Of a stretch of DNA of 64,000 bases, positions 1 through 10,903 are shown one piece after another (the stretch's first letter is position 1; the number at the start of each line of letters is the position of its first letter). The notes below the pieces were generated by a model. It worked only from the letters and a program-made list of their open reading frames with translations, was not told where the DNA came from and did not search any database. The position numbers and the translations under genes are program-made. Source of the DNA: Semisulcospira habei (Eukaryota > Mollusca > Gastropoda > Semisulcospiridae); contig BTPG01000005.1 in assembly GCA_036245525.1 (NCBI GenBank), positions 128,851,299 through 128,915,298 on the forward strand. The letters are read 5' to 3'.

Positions 1-122
1 TTAGTTGCATACATCCTCTGGTAAAGGCGAAACAAGTCATAGGTTCGGCTAAGCATGGAGCACACATCTGGATTACCCTTGCTATTGCACGTAATTGTTG
101 GCACGCCTAATAACTGCAGCTC
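1..122 (-). CDS. SSX2IP: SSX2IP-like coding exon 2 (truncated by window edge)
   Basis: Acceptor TTTCAG ends at 123. The open frame runs ELQLLGVPTITCNSKG and then on to RLYQRMYAT at the window edge. Phase 0 start fits the end of coding exon 1. Confidence 0.65.
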
Positions 123-3100
123 CTGAAACACATATTGCACAAGGTGGTTTAACTCACTCTCCCAGAACTGAATGACTTCCATTTTATAGAAGTCATTTGG
201 TTCTAGGAGTTTATGGGTTAAATAATGTCTCTGCAATAACTGCAGACTAAATGCCAGTTAACCTTTCTGTCTGAGCAATATGGATATAAAAGTGGCCAGT
301 AATTAGAGGCATAGATTCTACCAAGCCTCTGCATCTGTGAGGAGCTCTTCCACAGCTCTGGATACAGTTTGTGGCATCTCTCCAGTCACCTTGTTAATGA
401 AACGTAGAACTTACAAATGACTAAGTGTCAAAAAGTGTGCTCAAAGTGGTGTGGCTGTTTTGCTTGAAACACACCACAAAAACAAAAATCAGAATTTAAT
501 TTTCTTATTGTGTTGTATTGGTTGTGTGGGGAAATGAATGGAGAAATAACAGACATAAATCTGACTGCAAACTTGGGATGTGACACAGGGTTCAAAATTA
601 ATAGGTGCGGGGGGCGCAACGCCCCAGAAATCAGCGCTCCGCCCCATGCTCGGTTAAAGCTGGGGCCACATCCGCCCCATCAAAATTTGTACAGTCTGTT
701 AGATTACCTTTTCCTTGCTGCTATACTATCATTTTCTGGATGCTTTTGTTTGTTTTCTCTCCACCGTGGGCTAAAACTGGATTGTAATAACGAATGTTTC
801 TAAAAAATTACGCTTAAAATGGAACCGAACCAAAAGCAGACCAAGGGAAGCTACTCGGGAAATACAGATATGACGTCATTCCTTTTCCTGGAAGCCGACA
901 AGGGCCCTACGTTTTCCTCCTCTGCCCCAGCATTTTCTGTGACTGGGGCCCCAAACTGAAAAAGTTAATTTTGAACCCTGTGACATGAGATATTTGTTCA
1001 CAAAGATGAAATGAGGGCTGAAATCAGGGTGCTGAAAATGGACAGTCACATAGTGGCTGTTTTTAAATGCATTATCATTCAAGATCGATTGTACTTCGAC
1101 AATAATAAACACCCTGACTTACAGAGAAAACTACATGTACATATTTATAATGAGTACAGTCTCCGAACTTATGTCGCTAATGTATATGAATAATCGCGCC
1201 CGAAAATTGAGTCAGTCGAACATTAGATGTGCTGTAAATTTCACCGTGCTTACTTGCTTTCTGTTTATTCACTTTGTTGTGTGAAAAAGGACCGGAAACA
1301 GGGCCAGTGTGTTTCTCATAACAGTTGGAATCATGCAGCAAAACTTTATGTTTTAAATCAAAGAGTCAATTGTGAGTGGTTTCCAATTAGAAAATCCTGA
1401 TCATTTCATTGCAAGAAATTACGTTTGACAATTCATAAAATTTACTAAATATCTCTATGAAAATCCAGGAAACAATTGCACTTTTGAAAACGATTGGGTT
1501 GATCACATGTAACATTGGTTTCCCATAGTGGTAAAAGGAAAAGCGCACACATTAGTCGATGGAGAAGTTGTGTTGAAATGTGGTCCTTGCGTTCAACATA
1601 ATTTAGAATTTCAATTTATGCCACATCAAGACGTATACAGGCCAAATTATCCTGTCATCTTTTTCAGCTATAATACTTGATAGAAGTGAGACGTCTTCAC
1701 ATTGAAAGCATATGGTTTTCTACCCAACAATAGGAGCACACTCACTTCAAAGAAATGTCTACAACACAGATTAGTGTTGTAAACCTAACGAATAACTGCT
1801 GATTGTACCGGGTAATCGTGGAAACGTTTCAAGCACACTCTGACATTTTTCTTTGCAGACTGAGAGTTGACTCATGTCAAGTAGTTGGCTGTGACTCACT
1901 TTGAGATCATTCTTTTTCATAAATTTTCTCAGCCAAAGTCGTAAATATTGAAACTAAATGTCATAGTGTTTCGTTGTAATACTATAATGTTCAACACAGT
2001 TCATTTTATTACTGTATAAGCCCGAAAATAAACTGGATATTGAATAGCAAATAATTTATTATAATACTGACATTCTCTTGTCTTGTCCGAATCTGTGGGT
2101 GGAAGAATGTGTGGAAAGTGTGTGGTTTGTTGCAATTTAGAAGATATGACACACATCATCACAACAAATTTTACCAATTATACCAATATTTTTGATGTGG
2201 TCATTAATTTAATTCAGGGGAGTGTTCATGTCAGTCTTCACTGCCACGTCAAATGTATTTAACTGGAACTCCATAAACATATAAAATAGTTAATTGTGTG
2301 TGCATTTTGTAATACCTAAAATATGACATGTCCATTTGTCATTCTCAAAGTATGCTTTCTCAAAGAACACAAAAGTAACTTTCTTCTGCTTTTGGGAAAT
2401 CCTCAGTACTATTATAACCTTCAATTAAATGCATTTATTGAGATAGTGGAACATACATACATTTTCCAGCGCCATTGTCCACTTTTTGAGCACACCTTTT
2501 GGCGCTCAAACGCAACTTTGACAAAAACAAAATGTATAGTGCAAAATCTTAGCAATAGTACTGGGTATGTAATAATTTCCTCTTTGAATACTTGTCCACA
2601 TTAACCCATTTAGCCCCAACACACTACAGCAGGAGACGGATCAACCATGATAATTCAAGGGTAGTACCTGGGCACCATCAGTCACCACGCAAATCTGGCA
2701 CTACCCTTGAATTATCATGGTTTCATTCATTCATTCATTCATTCATATTCAAGACCATCTCCTGCAACTGGTACATATATGAGCCAATGAAAAGATCCTC
2801 AAAAATGTATATCAAGGCACAGTGAGACCACACCTTGAGTACGGATCTAATGCATGGTTGACGGCAGCCCAGTCACACCAGCAGACCATTGACAGAGTTC
2901 AGAACCAGGCACTGCGTATCATCACCGGCGCAATGAGATCCACACCAATTGAAAAGATGGAAGAGACAACGGGCATCCCACCCCTGCGCATGAGAAGAGA
3001 TTGCAAAGCCTTGATACAGTCCACAAAGGTTAAGTCTTCCAAAGACCATCCTATGAACGCTAGGATGAAACAACCAACCTCAGGGAGACTGAAAAGATCA

Positions 3101-6100
3101 AGCTTTGTGAAGGAGACGAGAGCACTGCAGAGAAAACACCAGGCAAAGCTGCCTGCGCAGGTAGAAGCTCTGAATCCTGCTAGCGACCTTCCACCTTGGG
3201 AAAGTAAGCCAGAAAACATCACCATCTCTTCCACGGTACCCTACATCACCACCAGAGATGAGCACAGCACTGTGAGCAAGAAAGCCCTGACACTGGCCAT
3301 GCTCGAAGAAAAGTATCCCCAGGAAGCATGGATACGGGCATACACCGATGAATCAGCCACAGATGCAGTTCAGGATGGAGGGGCTGGGGTGTACATTCAG
3401 TACCCAAACGGAAAATGGCAGGCAGAGGCAGTACCAACAGGCCTTCACTGCACAAATTACAGAGCTGAGGTGGAAGCCCTAGTCCGCGCAGCTAACACCC
3501 TTAGTGGCACTGCAGACCCTGATGCCCAGATTGTCTTCCTTACTGATGCCATGTCTGTCCTTGAGGCAGCAACAGCAAGCAAACTGCCACGTCTACAAGA
3601 GGCACTGCAAAACATCAAGTGCACCAGACTGGTGCTGCAGTGGATCCCTTCACACTGTGGCATCTACGGCAATGAAGAAGCTGACAGAATGGCAAAAGTG
3701 GGCGCAGAGAAAGAACAAGATGAAAATGGAGTCAGCTTCACAGAGATGAAGACCATCATTAAGTCTGTGTACAGACCACCACAACGGCCCCTAGACAGTT
3801 ACCATCAGCTGTCCAGACAAGAGCAGGTGACCATCTTTCGTCTGAGGACCGGGCACAACCGACTCAATTTCCACCTGCACAGACGCTTCCACCTCGTGCC
3901 ATCTCCCCTGTGCCCTTGTGGAGAAGCAGAGCAGACCGCAGAGCACATCCTCCAGGACTGTGGGAACCACCAGCCGCTGAGGGAGGAGATATGGCCGAAG
4001 CCCGCCACTCTACAAGAGAAACTGTACGGGCCTGTGGAGGCGCTACAGAAGACCACAGATTTCATTTTGAGAGCCAAACTCCAAGTGTGACGGCGTTCGA
4101 GAAGAAGAAGAAGAACTGGTACATATCGTTAGACACCTGCAAAACTTGAGAAATGCGACTATGGTTTTAAATGGGTTAATGAAAGGTAGAACTTACAAAT
4201 GCAAAGACAAAACAATATATTAAATATATACGAGTCATTCCACACTGATGATGAACTTTTAGGGGGTTCTCACTTAACAGCATTTCTCATCCAACTGCAC
4301 CCAGATTGTACATTGCTTAACGTCCCGACAGCAACAAGGCTTTCTCAGGACGTGCCTGCACTGCTTGTGAAAAAAAAAACTAAACAGAAAATTGAATGTA
4401 TGTCGTCAGACGGTCAAATACGTTAAATAAACCTACAACATGGGGCCTAAATAAAGCTAAGACCATTTAGCAACACACATCCAATATCAAGAGCTACAGG
4501 CAGTGCAGACAGTAGGGAGAGTTTTAAAAAGGCAAATACAAGGTGAATGGACAAAGGGTAGACAGAAACACATGCCCCAGAATAGAGAGAAAAACCCACC
4601 CTGTGGGGCTGACCAGGGTGACCCTGGGAACTAAAAAATACTTAACCCCACCCAAGTCCCCCAAGGCAGACCCGGGTGGGGTCAACTGCACTCAGAACCA
4701 TTGCTGGGATTATACAGATGTTGATTTAGCAGGTCAAGCAAAGAAACTGTTAAAAGTTAAGTGTACTATTAACTATAAATGAAAAAAGAGCAAAATTCAA
4801 CTCAAAATGGCTGCGCAAAACTGGAACGCCGAAAGGAGGCATCTTTGGAGGCTACTTGAGAGGTTTCTGTTACGTAAATTAACCTTTCAACAGCACAGCG
4901 TTATGAAACTGTTGTTGTTTTTCTTTGATATTTCTGAAATATTTTATTTCAGTAAAGGGATTTTGTAAAATTTTTTGTTTTCAAAGAGCGTAACTGCATA
5001 ACAAGCGGCGTCACACGTCTCCGGACATACAAAATAAACCTACAAGTCATTCTTACTGGTCACAGAACAAACAAAGCCATGAAAATCACTAACATATTAA
5101 AAAACTAAAGTTGTACAACTACACACATTGAATGTTATGTATATGCACAGAATAAAGAAATGACCGGCTTCCAAGTTATGGTGTCGCAGATGTTACACAG
5201 TTACGCTGTATTTTTCAAAATGAAACAATGACGAAACCGTCGTCTGCTGAGCGGGAAGCCTTCACCCACAGGTCACGGTATACATTTAAATTGGGAAGGT
5301 CAGGCAGTAAGAGGCTCCGTGTTTTTAAAAATAATTTTTGCCTTGTTTGAAAATTTGCAGTTGGGCTGACTGTTGGAATTTGCTGGAAATTTGTGGTTAG
5401 CTGAGAGGAGACATGTTTGGTGCTTTGATTCATACCATCCTGAGCTTATCCAGTGGACATTTGTGGGCCTATGTTGAGTTGCCTTTGACGTAGTGATTTG
5501 AGGGGCACGCTGATTTCAGCTGTGCTTGGGTGTGGGGTTGGTAAGGAACCAGTTTCATAGCCAAGAAATGAGACGGGTCATGTGCTGGTTTTTTTGGTAT
5601 TTTGTGCATGGCAAATGTGCAGCTGGTGGGCGATAGTGTTTTTTAGGGAATTGAACAATTAGGGGATGACTGGGACTGACTAAGGCTAAGAGACTGGACA
5701 GTACGCAAACACCACTGTGGTCCGTGGCCCACAACAAGGGTACATATTAGCACATGATTTGATGACGTTTCACCCAAGGTTTCCATATATGGAAGTGTGT
5801 ACACAACAATAAAGTGTGAAGTGTCACACATGCAACACGCGGTTACACAGTTACGCACGAAGTGAGACTTGAGGTGGTGAACGTGAAATGGTCCCAAATT
5901 CTAGGATATACGACATCATTGGAAGAAAAGGTAAGCTGAACTGATCATATTATTCTCCTATCTACTATTTTACATGGTTATCTGCATATTTTATTTCGTG
6001 ATTGTAGAGAAATACCTAGTTTGAATGATGCGATGCATTGACTATGCTGGTGTCGCATGTTACGCAGTGCACAGAACTGCTTGTTTTCACGAAGAATAAT

Positions 6101-9100
6101 GCTTTAGGTATCTTTTGGAGGGCATTTATCAGAGAAACCTTATCATTTAAGCTGTTTTCAAGTTGCAAAATCTGGGTAAAAGCATGTTACTTCATAAAAT
6201 CGAACATGCCTAACTGCATTACACTTTTCACGAGTCCCGTGTAATGCAGTTACGTGGTTACTCTGTAACACAAAAAAGAACGTTTTTCACGTATGTTTAC
6301 TTTGCATTGACCTTATTTTTATACATAGCACACCTTTGGATTAAGTGTAAACATTCTAGCATTTTTAATAATCTTTTCCTGGTGTTTATCACATAAATAC
6401 TTAAAAAGCCTTTTCTTCCCAGATTTTGGAGACTAATGGTGATGAAGCACTGGTGAAGTTCTTAAAGATTCATGAGACATAGTACACATTTCCCAGTGTT
6501 GAAGACATTATCATGGGTCTCTGTGGGGGATGTCACGCTTTTGGATCCGCCCATCATCAACATCCGTGGACAACACTTCTTTTCATAAATTTTGTTGGGG
6601 TTGTCAGGATGCTTCGGGGTTGTGGTGGTGTTGGTGGGGGTGAGAGGTGTATGGAATAAATACATGAATGTCAGAAATAATTTCCACTGTCCCAAGTATT
6701 TTGCATTTGTTGAGTTCTTAAATTTTGCCTCCGAGAATGGATGTATGCTCCTTTGTAGTTTGTGTCGCATGTTACACAGTTACAGATCAGTGTTGATGTT
6801 GTATAACATCAAAGCAAGTACAAGTTTTTGTCTCTTTTAACTTTAGCATCATCATTGACCACTGAAAGTAAATTTTATGTTACATATTTGTTTTATTTTT
6901 TTTTTACCCTAAAGTTTGAAACAAAAACGTTTTATAATGGGGGTGTAACTGTGTTATGGTGTCACGAACAAAAACTATACCTCTTTCCCAAAAAAATTAC
7001 ATCTAATAACTCAATTATTGTTTTTTACCTTCTCCTTGATGTGTTCAAGTAAGCCACGATTGATAAGACATTTTGCATGATTTGTACATTGCTCACAGCT
7101 GAATTTCTGTCACGGTGTAACGCAGTTCCTTTATAGTTTGTGTCACATGTTACACAGTTACAGATCAGTGTTGATGTTGTATAACATCAGAGCAAGTACA
7201 AGTTTTTGTCTCTTTTACCTTTAGCAATGTCATTGACCACTGAAAGTAAATATCTTACATATTTGTTTCATATTTGCTGACCCTAAAGTTTGAAACAAAA
7301 ACGTTTTATGATGGGGGTGTAACTGCGTTATGGTGTCGCGAACAAAAAATATACCTCTTTCCAAAACAAATTGCATCTAATAACTCAAGAATTGTTTTTT
7401 ACCTTCTCCTTGTTGTGTTCAAGTAAGTCATGATTGATAAAGACATTTTGCATGATTTGTACATTGCTCATAGCTGAATTTCTGTCACGGTGTAACGCAG
7501 TTACACCGCAGCAACATATTTCATATTTACCCTTCTATTGGCAGTTTGGTATGTTGGTATGCTTTTCTTTTTACAGGTTATAAACTACACATATTAACAC
7601 AATAATTAACAATGGTGCTAACATTTAAAGTTGAGTTTGGTTTTTTAGCAGTGATTTTTCATTAGTGTGGAATGACTCATACAGCAAAATCTAGTCATAG
7701 TATGCAACCATTTCCTCTCTGAATACTGGTACTTGTCCACTTTACTCCAGGTTCACAAGATGAACTGTAGGAAAGTTTCAGGTGGTTGAATCTGGAGTAC
7801 ATTTACAGAGTAAGAATACTGCAAAATGTGATGGTGATTTACACTCTGCACACATTTTGGCATGTGAAAATAAATGGAAAAATAGACATAACAAGACTAG
7901 ATGACCTTGGGGCCAAATACGTTAAGGACAAACAAGTAACAATTTGTTATTTGGTTCAATATTAAAAAGATTTGGATATATATAATACAACACTTCTAAC
8001 TACACTCTTTCTAATTCTATGTACAGTAGAACCTCCTATGAACGGTCGCCAAACATTACGGTCACCTGGCATTTATGGTAACGTTCATGTTGCATGGACG
8101 ATATTTACTATATAAAATACCTTGATTCTACGACCACCTGCTGAACGCAGCCAACGGCCAGCAAATCAGAGCCAAAAACGGCAAAAATATCTTAAATCTA
8201 CGGCCATGGTAAAGCCGTCATGCACAGTGGGTCAATGACAGCTCGCTTGATACCTAGCGAGCCAACGCACATTCAGACAAAGCCCATCGTCATGTCATTA
8301 TGAAATAATGTGCATCAGCTCGCCAGCTGTGTGAGCGCCATCTATCCGACCGTGTCCACATCTCCTTTTCAAGTCGGTTTACTGTGCGATTACGTAATCT
8401 TCCACCAGGAGGTGACCAAAAATTGACCTCTCTTTCGCTCTCCGGGTGCCGACTCTCTCACATGCCCCTGCAGTTAGAAATGGCTCAGGAGAAACAAGCG
8501 AGTACGTGCACAAACGTGTGTCTGCAGCTCCATCTCAGCACTGATCAGTGGTGGTGAGTTAGTACTGAAATGAATTACATGCCAGGTTCTATGCTTTGGC
8601 CAGAAACTGTGAAGAGCCAGCACTCCCGTAATTAACGGGACAATAAGTTGACCCGATATTGACCCCGGCTCATGTCAGTACTCAGTGTCACGCCATCCTT
8701 ACTCCACCACCTCCTTTCCTATTTGTTTAAGACAAGAACACGGCAGCGACACACATCAACATCATTCTTTCTCCCTCCTTTAATAGTACACACAAACACA
8801 GTTTCAGTTATTTTCTTTCATCTCTGAATATAAGAAACATCAGTGTCACTAGTTCATGTACCACACTTTACAGAAGTGTGAAGAGGTAGAAGCAGGTCCC
8901 GTTTTGGTGTAAACTGTGATGACACTTCATATCCTCCTATCCAAATGTTATAAGCACACCTAGGTCTGAGTTTCTATCAAGCCTCTCGTGAACGGTCACC
9001 TGCTGTTTACAGCCACTTTTTTGTGTGCAAAAAGGGTTACAAATCTTTGGGATTATACTGTACATTAACATACTTACAACAAACTTTTGATATACAGGGG

Positions 9101-9193
9101 TGGGATTCTAGTAACAAAGAAAACGCGGAAAATCAAACGACGGGGGATGGGGGTGGAGCATGTCCTTCATTTTCAGCGGCCGAAAAATCAAAC

Positions 9194-9231
<38 letters not shown>

Positions 9232-9867
9232 GCGCGTGTCCACCGTTCGCCAAAGTATCCAAAAACTGACAGGGGGATCGACACCAAACACACCCGAAAA
9301 TGGACTTTGTTATGACACTCCTGATCTGCAGTGTAAAAATGGAATGTGCGTACCAGTTTATGATCAGATGCACACTAAACGGCACTCTGTCTTGAACAAT
9401 ATCCTTTTTCACCGCCATTTGCCACTGCGACCTAAAGCTACTGGAAGTGTCGGGCGATAGTGAACCAAACTACATACAAATCCAACCCATTTGAGAATTT
9501 TTGGCCATTTAAGAAGAAATTTTTTTTTCGTCTTTTTCGTTGTTATTAGACGCGGAAAATAAATATGCTTCAGCGGAATTGTGAAAGAATTTCCGCGGAA
9601 ATCCGCGGAAACGCGGAAGAATCCCACCCCTGGATATAACAACAAACAAACAGTCTTGTTTCATATGAAATGTCTGAAGTATACTGCACCTGGTTAAGGA
9701 ATGCTACACAGCTGCCGATATTGTTGCCGGTACAGAAGATCTCCTGAGTGGGTGCAGTGGTGTTGTCTCCATCCCCAACAAATGAGGTATGACTGTCAAT
9801 GTCATCCAGGCGATGTGCAGACCCAGTGCTGGCTGTGTAGAATGACAGCAGCTTCCAGTCTGCCATT
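1..9867 (-). CDS. SSX2IP: SSX2IP/ADIP-like gene, first two coding exons (partial)
   Basis: Minus-strand gene that leaves the window at position 1. Coding exon 1 (9690-9866, 59 codons) begins MADW and ends in FLNQ at a GTGCAG donor. Exon 2 (1-122) follows a good acceptor (ATATGTGTTTCAG) in phase 0 and opens ELQLLGVPTI. The join gives FCT-x2-NI-x6-LNQEL-x2-LG-P, followed by SKG and then LxRTYDLFRLYQR. This matches the pattern I remember at the N terminus of SSX2IP (MxDW start, FCT-x2-NI-x6-LDQEL-x3-GFP, SKG). The family is a coiled-coil protein of centriolar satellites and spindle poles (Msd1) and of adherens junctions, linking afadin and alpha-actinin. The coiled coils would be downstream, outside the window. 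The ATG lies one base after an acceptor (TTTATTTAG), so a 5' UTR exon is expected upstream near 11.8 kb. Identification rests on short matches only. Confidence 0.65.
123..585. other. Intron of SSX2IP-like gene, no gene seen
   Basis: AT-rich intron sequence. A short stretch near 394-420 resembles 4176-4202 (TTAATGAAA-GTAGAACTTAC). Nothing else was recognised. Confidence 0.4.
586..980. mobile_element. hAT-like MITE, 395 bp, TSD TGACA
   Basis: The ends are inverted repeats, CAGGGTTCAAAATTAA at the left and its complement at the right. TGACA occurs directly on both sides (581-585 and 981-985). CAGGG termini with 5-6 bp duplications match the hAT5/hAT6 groups rather than the usual 8 bp hAT duplication. 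There is no transposase. The interior is GC-rich near 606-680. Confidence 0.7.
981..2600. other. Intron sequence, no feature recognised
   Basis: AT-rich and without long ORFs. Its last 60 bases (2541-2600) resemble 7683-7743, suggesting an old local duplication or shared flanks of inserted elements. Confidence 0.3.
2779..4113 (+). mobile_element. 5'-truncated non-LTR retrotransposon with RNase H
   Basis: The insertion is bounded by a perfect 13-bp target duplication, AACTGGTACATAT (2766-2778 and 4114-4126). It ends in a (GAA)n tail, as expected for a LINE. It carries only the C-terminal part of the ORF2 protein. Confidence 0.85.
2822..4090 (+). CDS. LINE ORF2 C-terminus: RT thumb region and RNase H
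   Basis: The open frame has 422 codons. Residues 1-60 (MRPHLEYGSNAW and on) are the segment that follows the RT domain in I/Jockey-group LINEs. Residues 170-295 are an RNase H domain: YTDES (first Asp), AEVEAL (Glu), FLTDAM (Asp) and GNEEAD (last Asp), with WIPSHCGIYGN between. A terminal cysteine/histidine cluster (CPCGEAEQTAEHILQDC, about residues 360-377) is typical of these elements. RNase H would remove the RNA strand during retrotransposition. The ATG is internal to the original protein. The RT catalytic part and the endonuclease are missing because of 5' truncation. The frame is intact, so insertion is fairly recent, but the copy cannot move by itself. Confidence 0.85.
   Translation: MRPHLEYGSNAWLTAAQSHQQTIDRVQNQALRIITGAMRSTPIEKMEETTGIPPLRMRRDCKALIQSTKVKSSKDHPMNARMKQPTSGRLKRSSFVKETRALQRKHQAKLPAQVEALNPASDLPPWESKPENITISSTVPYITTRDEHSTVSKKALTLAMLEEKYPQEAWIRAYTDESATDAVQDGGAGVYIQYPNGKWQAEAVPTGLHCTNYRAEVEALVRAANTLSGTADPDAQIVFLTDAMSVLEAATASKLPRLQEALQNIKCTRLVLQWIPSHCGIYGNEEADRMAKVGAEKEQDENGVSFTEMKTIIKSVYRPPQRPLDSYHQLSRQEQVTIFRLRTGHNRLNFHLHRRFHLVPSPLCPCGEAEQTAEHILQDCGNHQPLREEIWPKPATLQEKLYGPVEALQKTTDFILRAKLQV
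4308..4690. repeat. Dispersed repeat, copy 1 (partner 48757-49135)
   Basis: It begins TTGTACATTGCTTAACGTCC and runs about 380 bases colinear with 48757-49135 with few changes. There is no coding potential or clear termini. It may be a SINE-like or MITE-like family. Confidence 0.6.
5283..5735. repeat. Dispersed repeat, copy 1 (partner 22590-22977)
   Basis: About 400 bases are colinear with 22590-22977, sharing for example GAGAGGAGACATGTTTGGTG and TTTTGTGCATGGCAAATGTG. The function is unknown. The partner copy lies directly next to exon 4 of the SREK1IP1-like gene. Confidence 0.65.
6750..7508 (+). repeat. Tandem duplication, period about 379 bp
   Basis: Two copies (6750-7128 and 7129-7508) both begin with TAGTTTGTGTC-CATGTTACA and end with TCACGGTGTAACGCAGTT. 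Divergence between copies is low. Confidence 0.75.
7681..8021. other. Intron sequence, no feature recognised
   Basis: AT-rich. The first 60 bases resemble 2541-2600. There is a short inverted repeat around TACTCCAGGTTCA (7745-7800). No gene was seen. Confidence 0.3.
8024..9060. mobile_element. pogo/Tigger-like non-autonomous element
   Basis: The left end CAGTAGAACCTC and right end GATTATACTG are imperfect inverted repeats of the pogo type (Tc1/mariner superfamily). TA lies on both sides (8022-8023 and 9061-9062). The motif GAACGGTC recurs near both ends (8040 and 8990). No transposase frame remains in about 1.04 kb. Confidence 0.65.
9095..9632. mobile_element. hAT-like MITE, 538 bp, TSD GATATA
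   Basis: The 15-bp terminal inverted repeat is CAGGGGTGGGATTCT and its complement. GATATA flanks both ends (9089-9094 and 9633-9638). The interior has a poly(G) run and CGCGGAAA motifs near the right end that also occur in the 26344-27634 element. Confidence 0.8.
9198..9228 (+). repeat. Poly(G) tract of about 31 bases
   Basis: Uninterrupted G run inside the hAT-like MITE. Exact length may be an assembly estimate. Confidence 0.9.
9690..9867 (-). CDS. SSX2IP: SSX2IP-like coding exon 1
   Basis: Acceptor AG precedes 9867. ATG is at 9866-9864. There are 59 codons ending CAG before the GTGCAG donor at 9689. It contains the motif FCTGNNIGSCVAFLNQ at residues 44-59. Confidence 0.65.
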
Positions 9868-10032
9868 CTAAATAAAAAGTTGAAAAAAAGAAAAAAGAAG
9901 CGATTTTAGGAATTGACTACACCCTGAAGAATCAAACAACACATTTTGCCTCCAGAATCATAGATTAAAAGAATTAAATCTACTGGCACTGAAATTCAGA
10001 TGCATCCAAGGATATCTTGTTTATAGGCACAT

Positions 10033-10903
10033 TGTTACGATTGTGGTTGTGTTATCCTGTGAGAGCGTACATGTGTTGATCGTAGGTAACGACCCGTTGT
10101 TTACTTGAGCTATCACGGTTACGTTTCACGTGCCTTTTTAAGTTGGATTTCCTTTTTGTTAGTGAGAAGAGCCGTTTTCGTTTTGTTAAGTTTAGTCCGG
10201 AGCGTGCTAGAAAGGTCGCACTGTCTAGTGGCCTCGTAAGTGTCACGTCGGTTAGTTGACATCGCAACACTTCGTTACATTTTTCGCTACTTTTTGTGCG
10301 CGTGGATTGAGCAGCTTTTATTTTGTTTTGGGAATGTTCTCGTACTTTATAGAGCTACCAAGTGATAGGGATACCATACTTTTATGTGACTTAATTATAC
10401 GCTAGAATTTAGAGTTGAAGTAAGCAGCCGTGTTTTTGTAGCCTGTTATAGTTTTTTCTGGAAAGTTCATGTTAATGAGTTTCGGCTGCGTGTTTCGTTC
10501 TGTTTGGTTGAGTTGTATGATTTCCATAGAAGATTCTAGATTTTCGTAGTATTTATAAGGAGGGCGCTCGGAAAGCCCGTTCGTACATTGTCTTGCTTTG
10601 TCAGTTGTAGAGACACGTAGTTTATTGCGAGAGATGCTGTGTATGAGAAACTTTGAGTCGTACTCGTAGTGTGGACATAGCAGAAAAGACTTTGTATCAG
10701 TTGTTTGTGCATTTGAAAAGTGCATTACTGTGTGGATATCGCATCGCTGAATTAAATATTATTGGAACTGTTACTCCAGTATTGTCTACATCCTTAAGCC
10801 ACGTGTGACGGATTGCAGCTGAACGAGGTTTATTTTAAAGAACTCTTACGTGCATGCGTCTGGTGTGTTTATCATACTTCGACTATAACTCCACCACGTA
10901 ACA
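10033..10903 (-). mobile_element. Solo LTR with perfect 5-bp TSD CACAT
   Basis: The element starts TGTTACGATTG and ends CCACGTAACA (TG...CA termini). CACAT is duplicated exactly on both sides (10028-10032 and 10904-10908). Length 871 bp with no internal region, so it is the product of LTR-LTR recombination. Start and end sequences suit Gypsy or BEL/Pao elements. The strand given is nominal. Confidence 0.85.

Larger units (their letters stand above)
2601..4179. mobile_element. TTAA-flanked palindromic MITE interrupted by a LINE
   Basis: Starts TTAACCCATTTAG and ends TAAATGGGTTAA, an inverted repeat with TTAA at both ends as in piggyBac-type insertion. The inner part (2630-2765) is a foldback with arms around AATTCAAGGGTAGT. 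A 5'-truncated LINE sits between 2779 and 4113. It is the same family as 54955-55159. Confidence 0.7.
4231..7680. mobile_element. Candidate non-autonomous DNA transposon with 15-20 bp TIRs
   Basis: GAGTCATTCCACACTGATGA near the left end pairs with its near-complement ending at about 7680. There is no transposase. The interior holds a dispersed repeat (4308-4690), a segment shared with 22590-22977, repeated TGTTACACAGTTAC-like motifs (5197, 5845, 6055, 6770, 7150, 7490) and a 379-bp tandem duplication. The target duplication is unclear, so the boundaries are inference. Confidence 0.4.
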
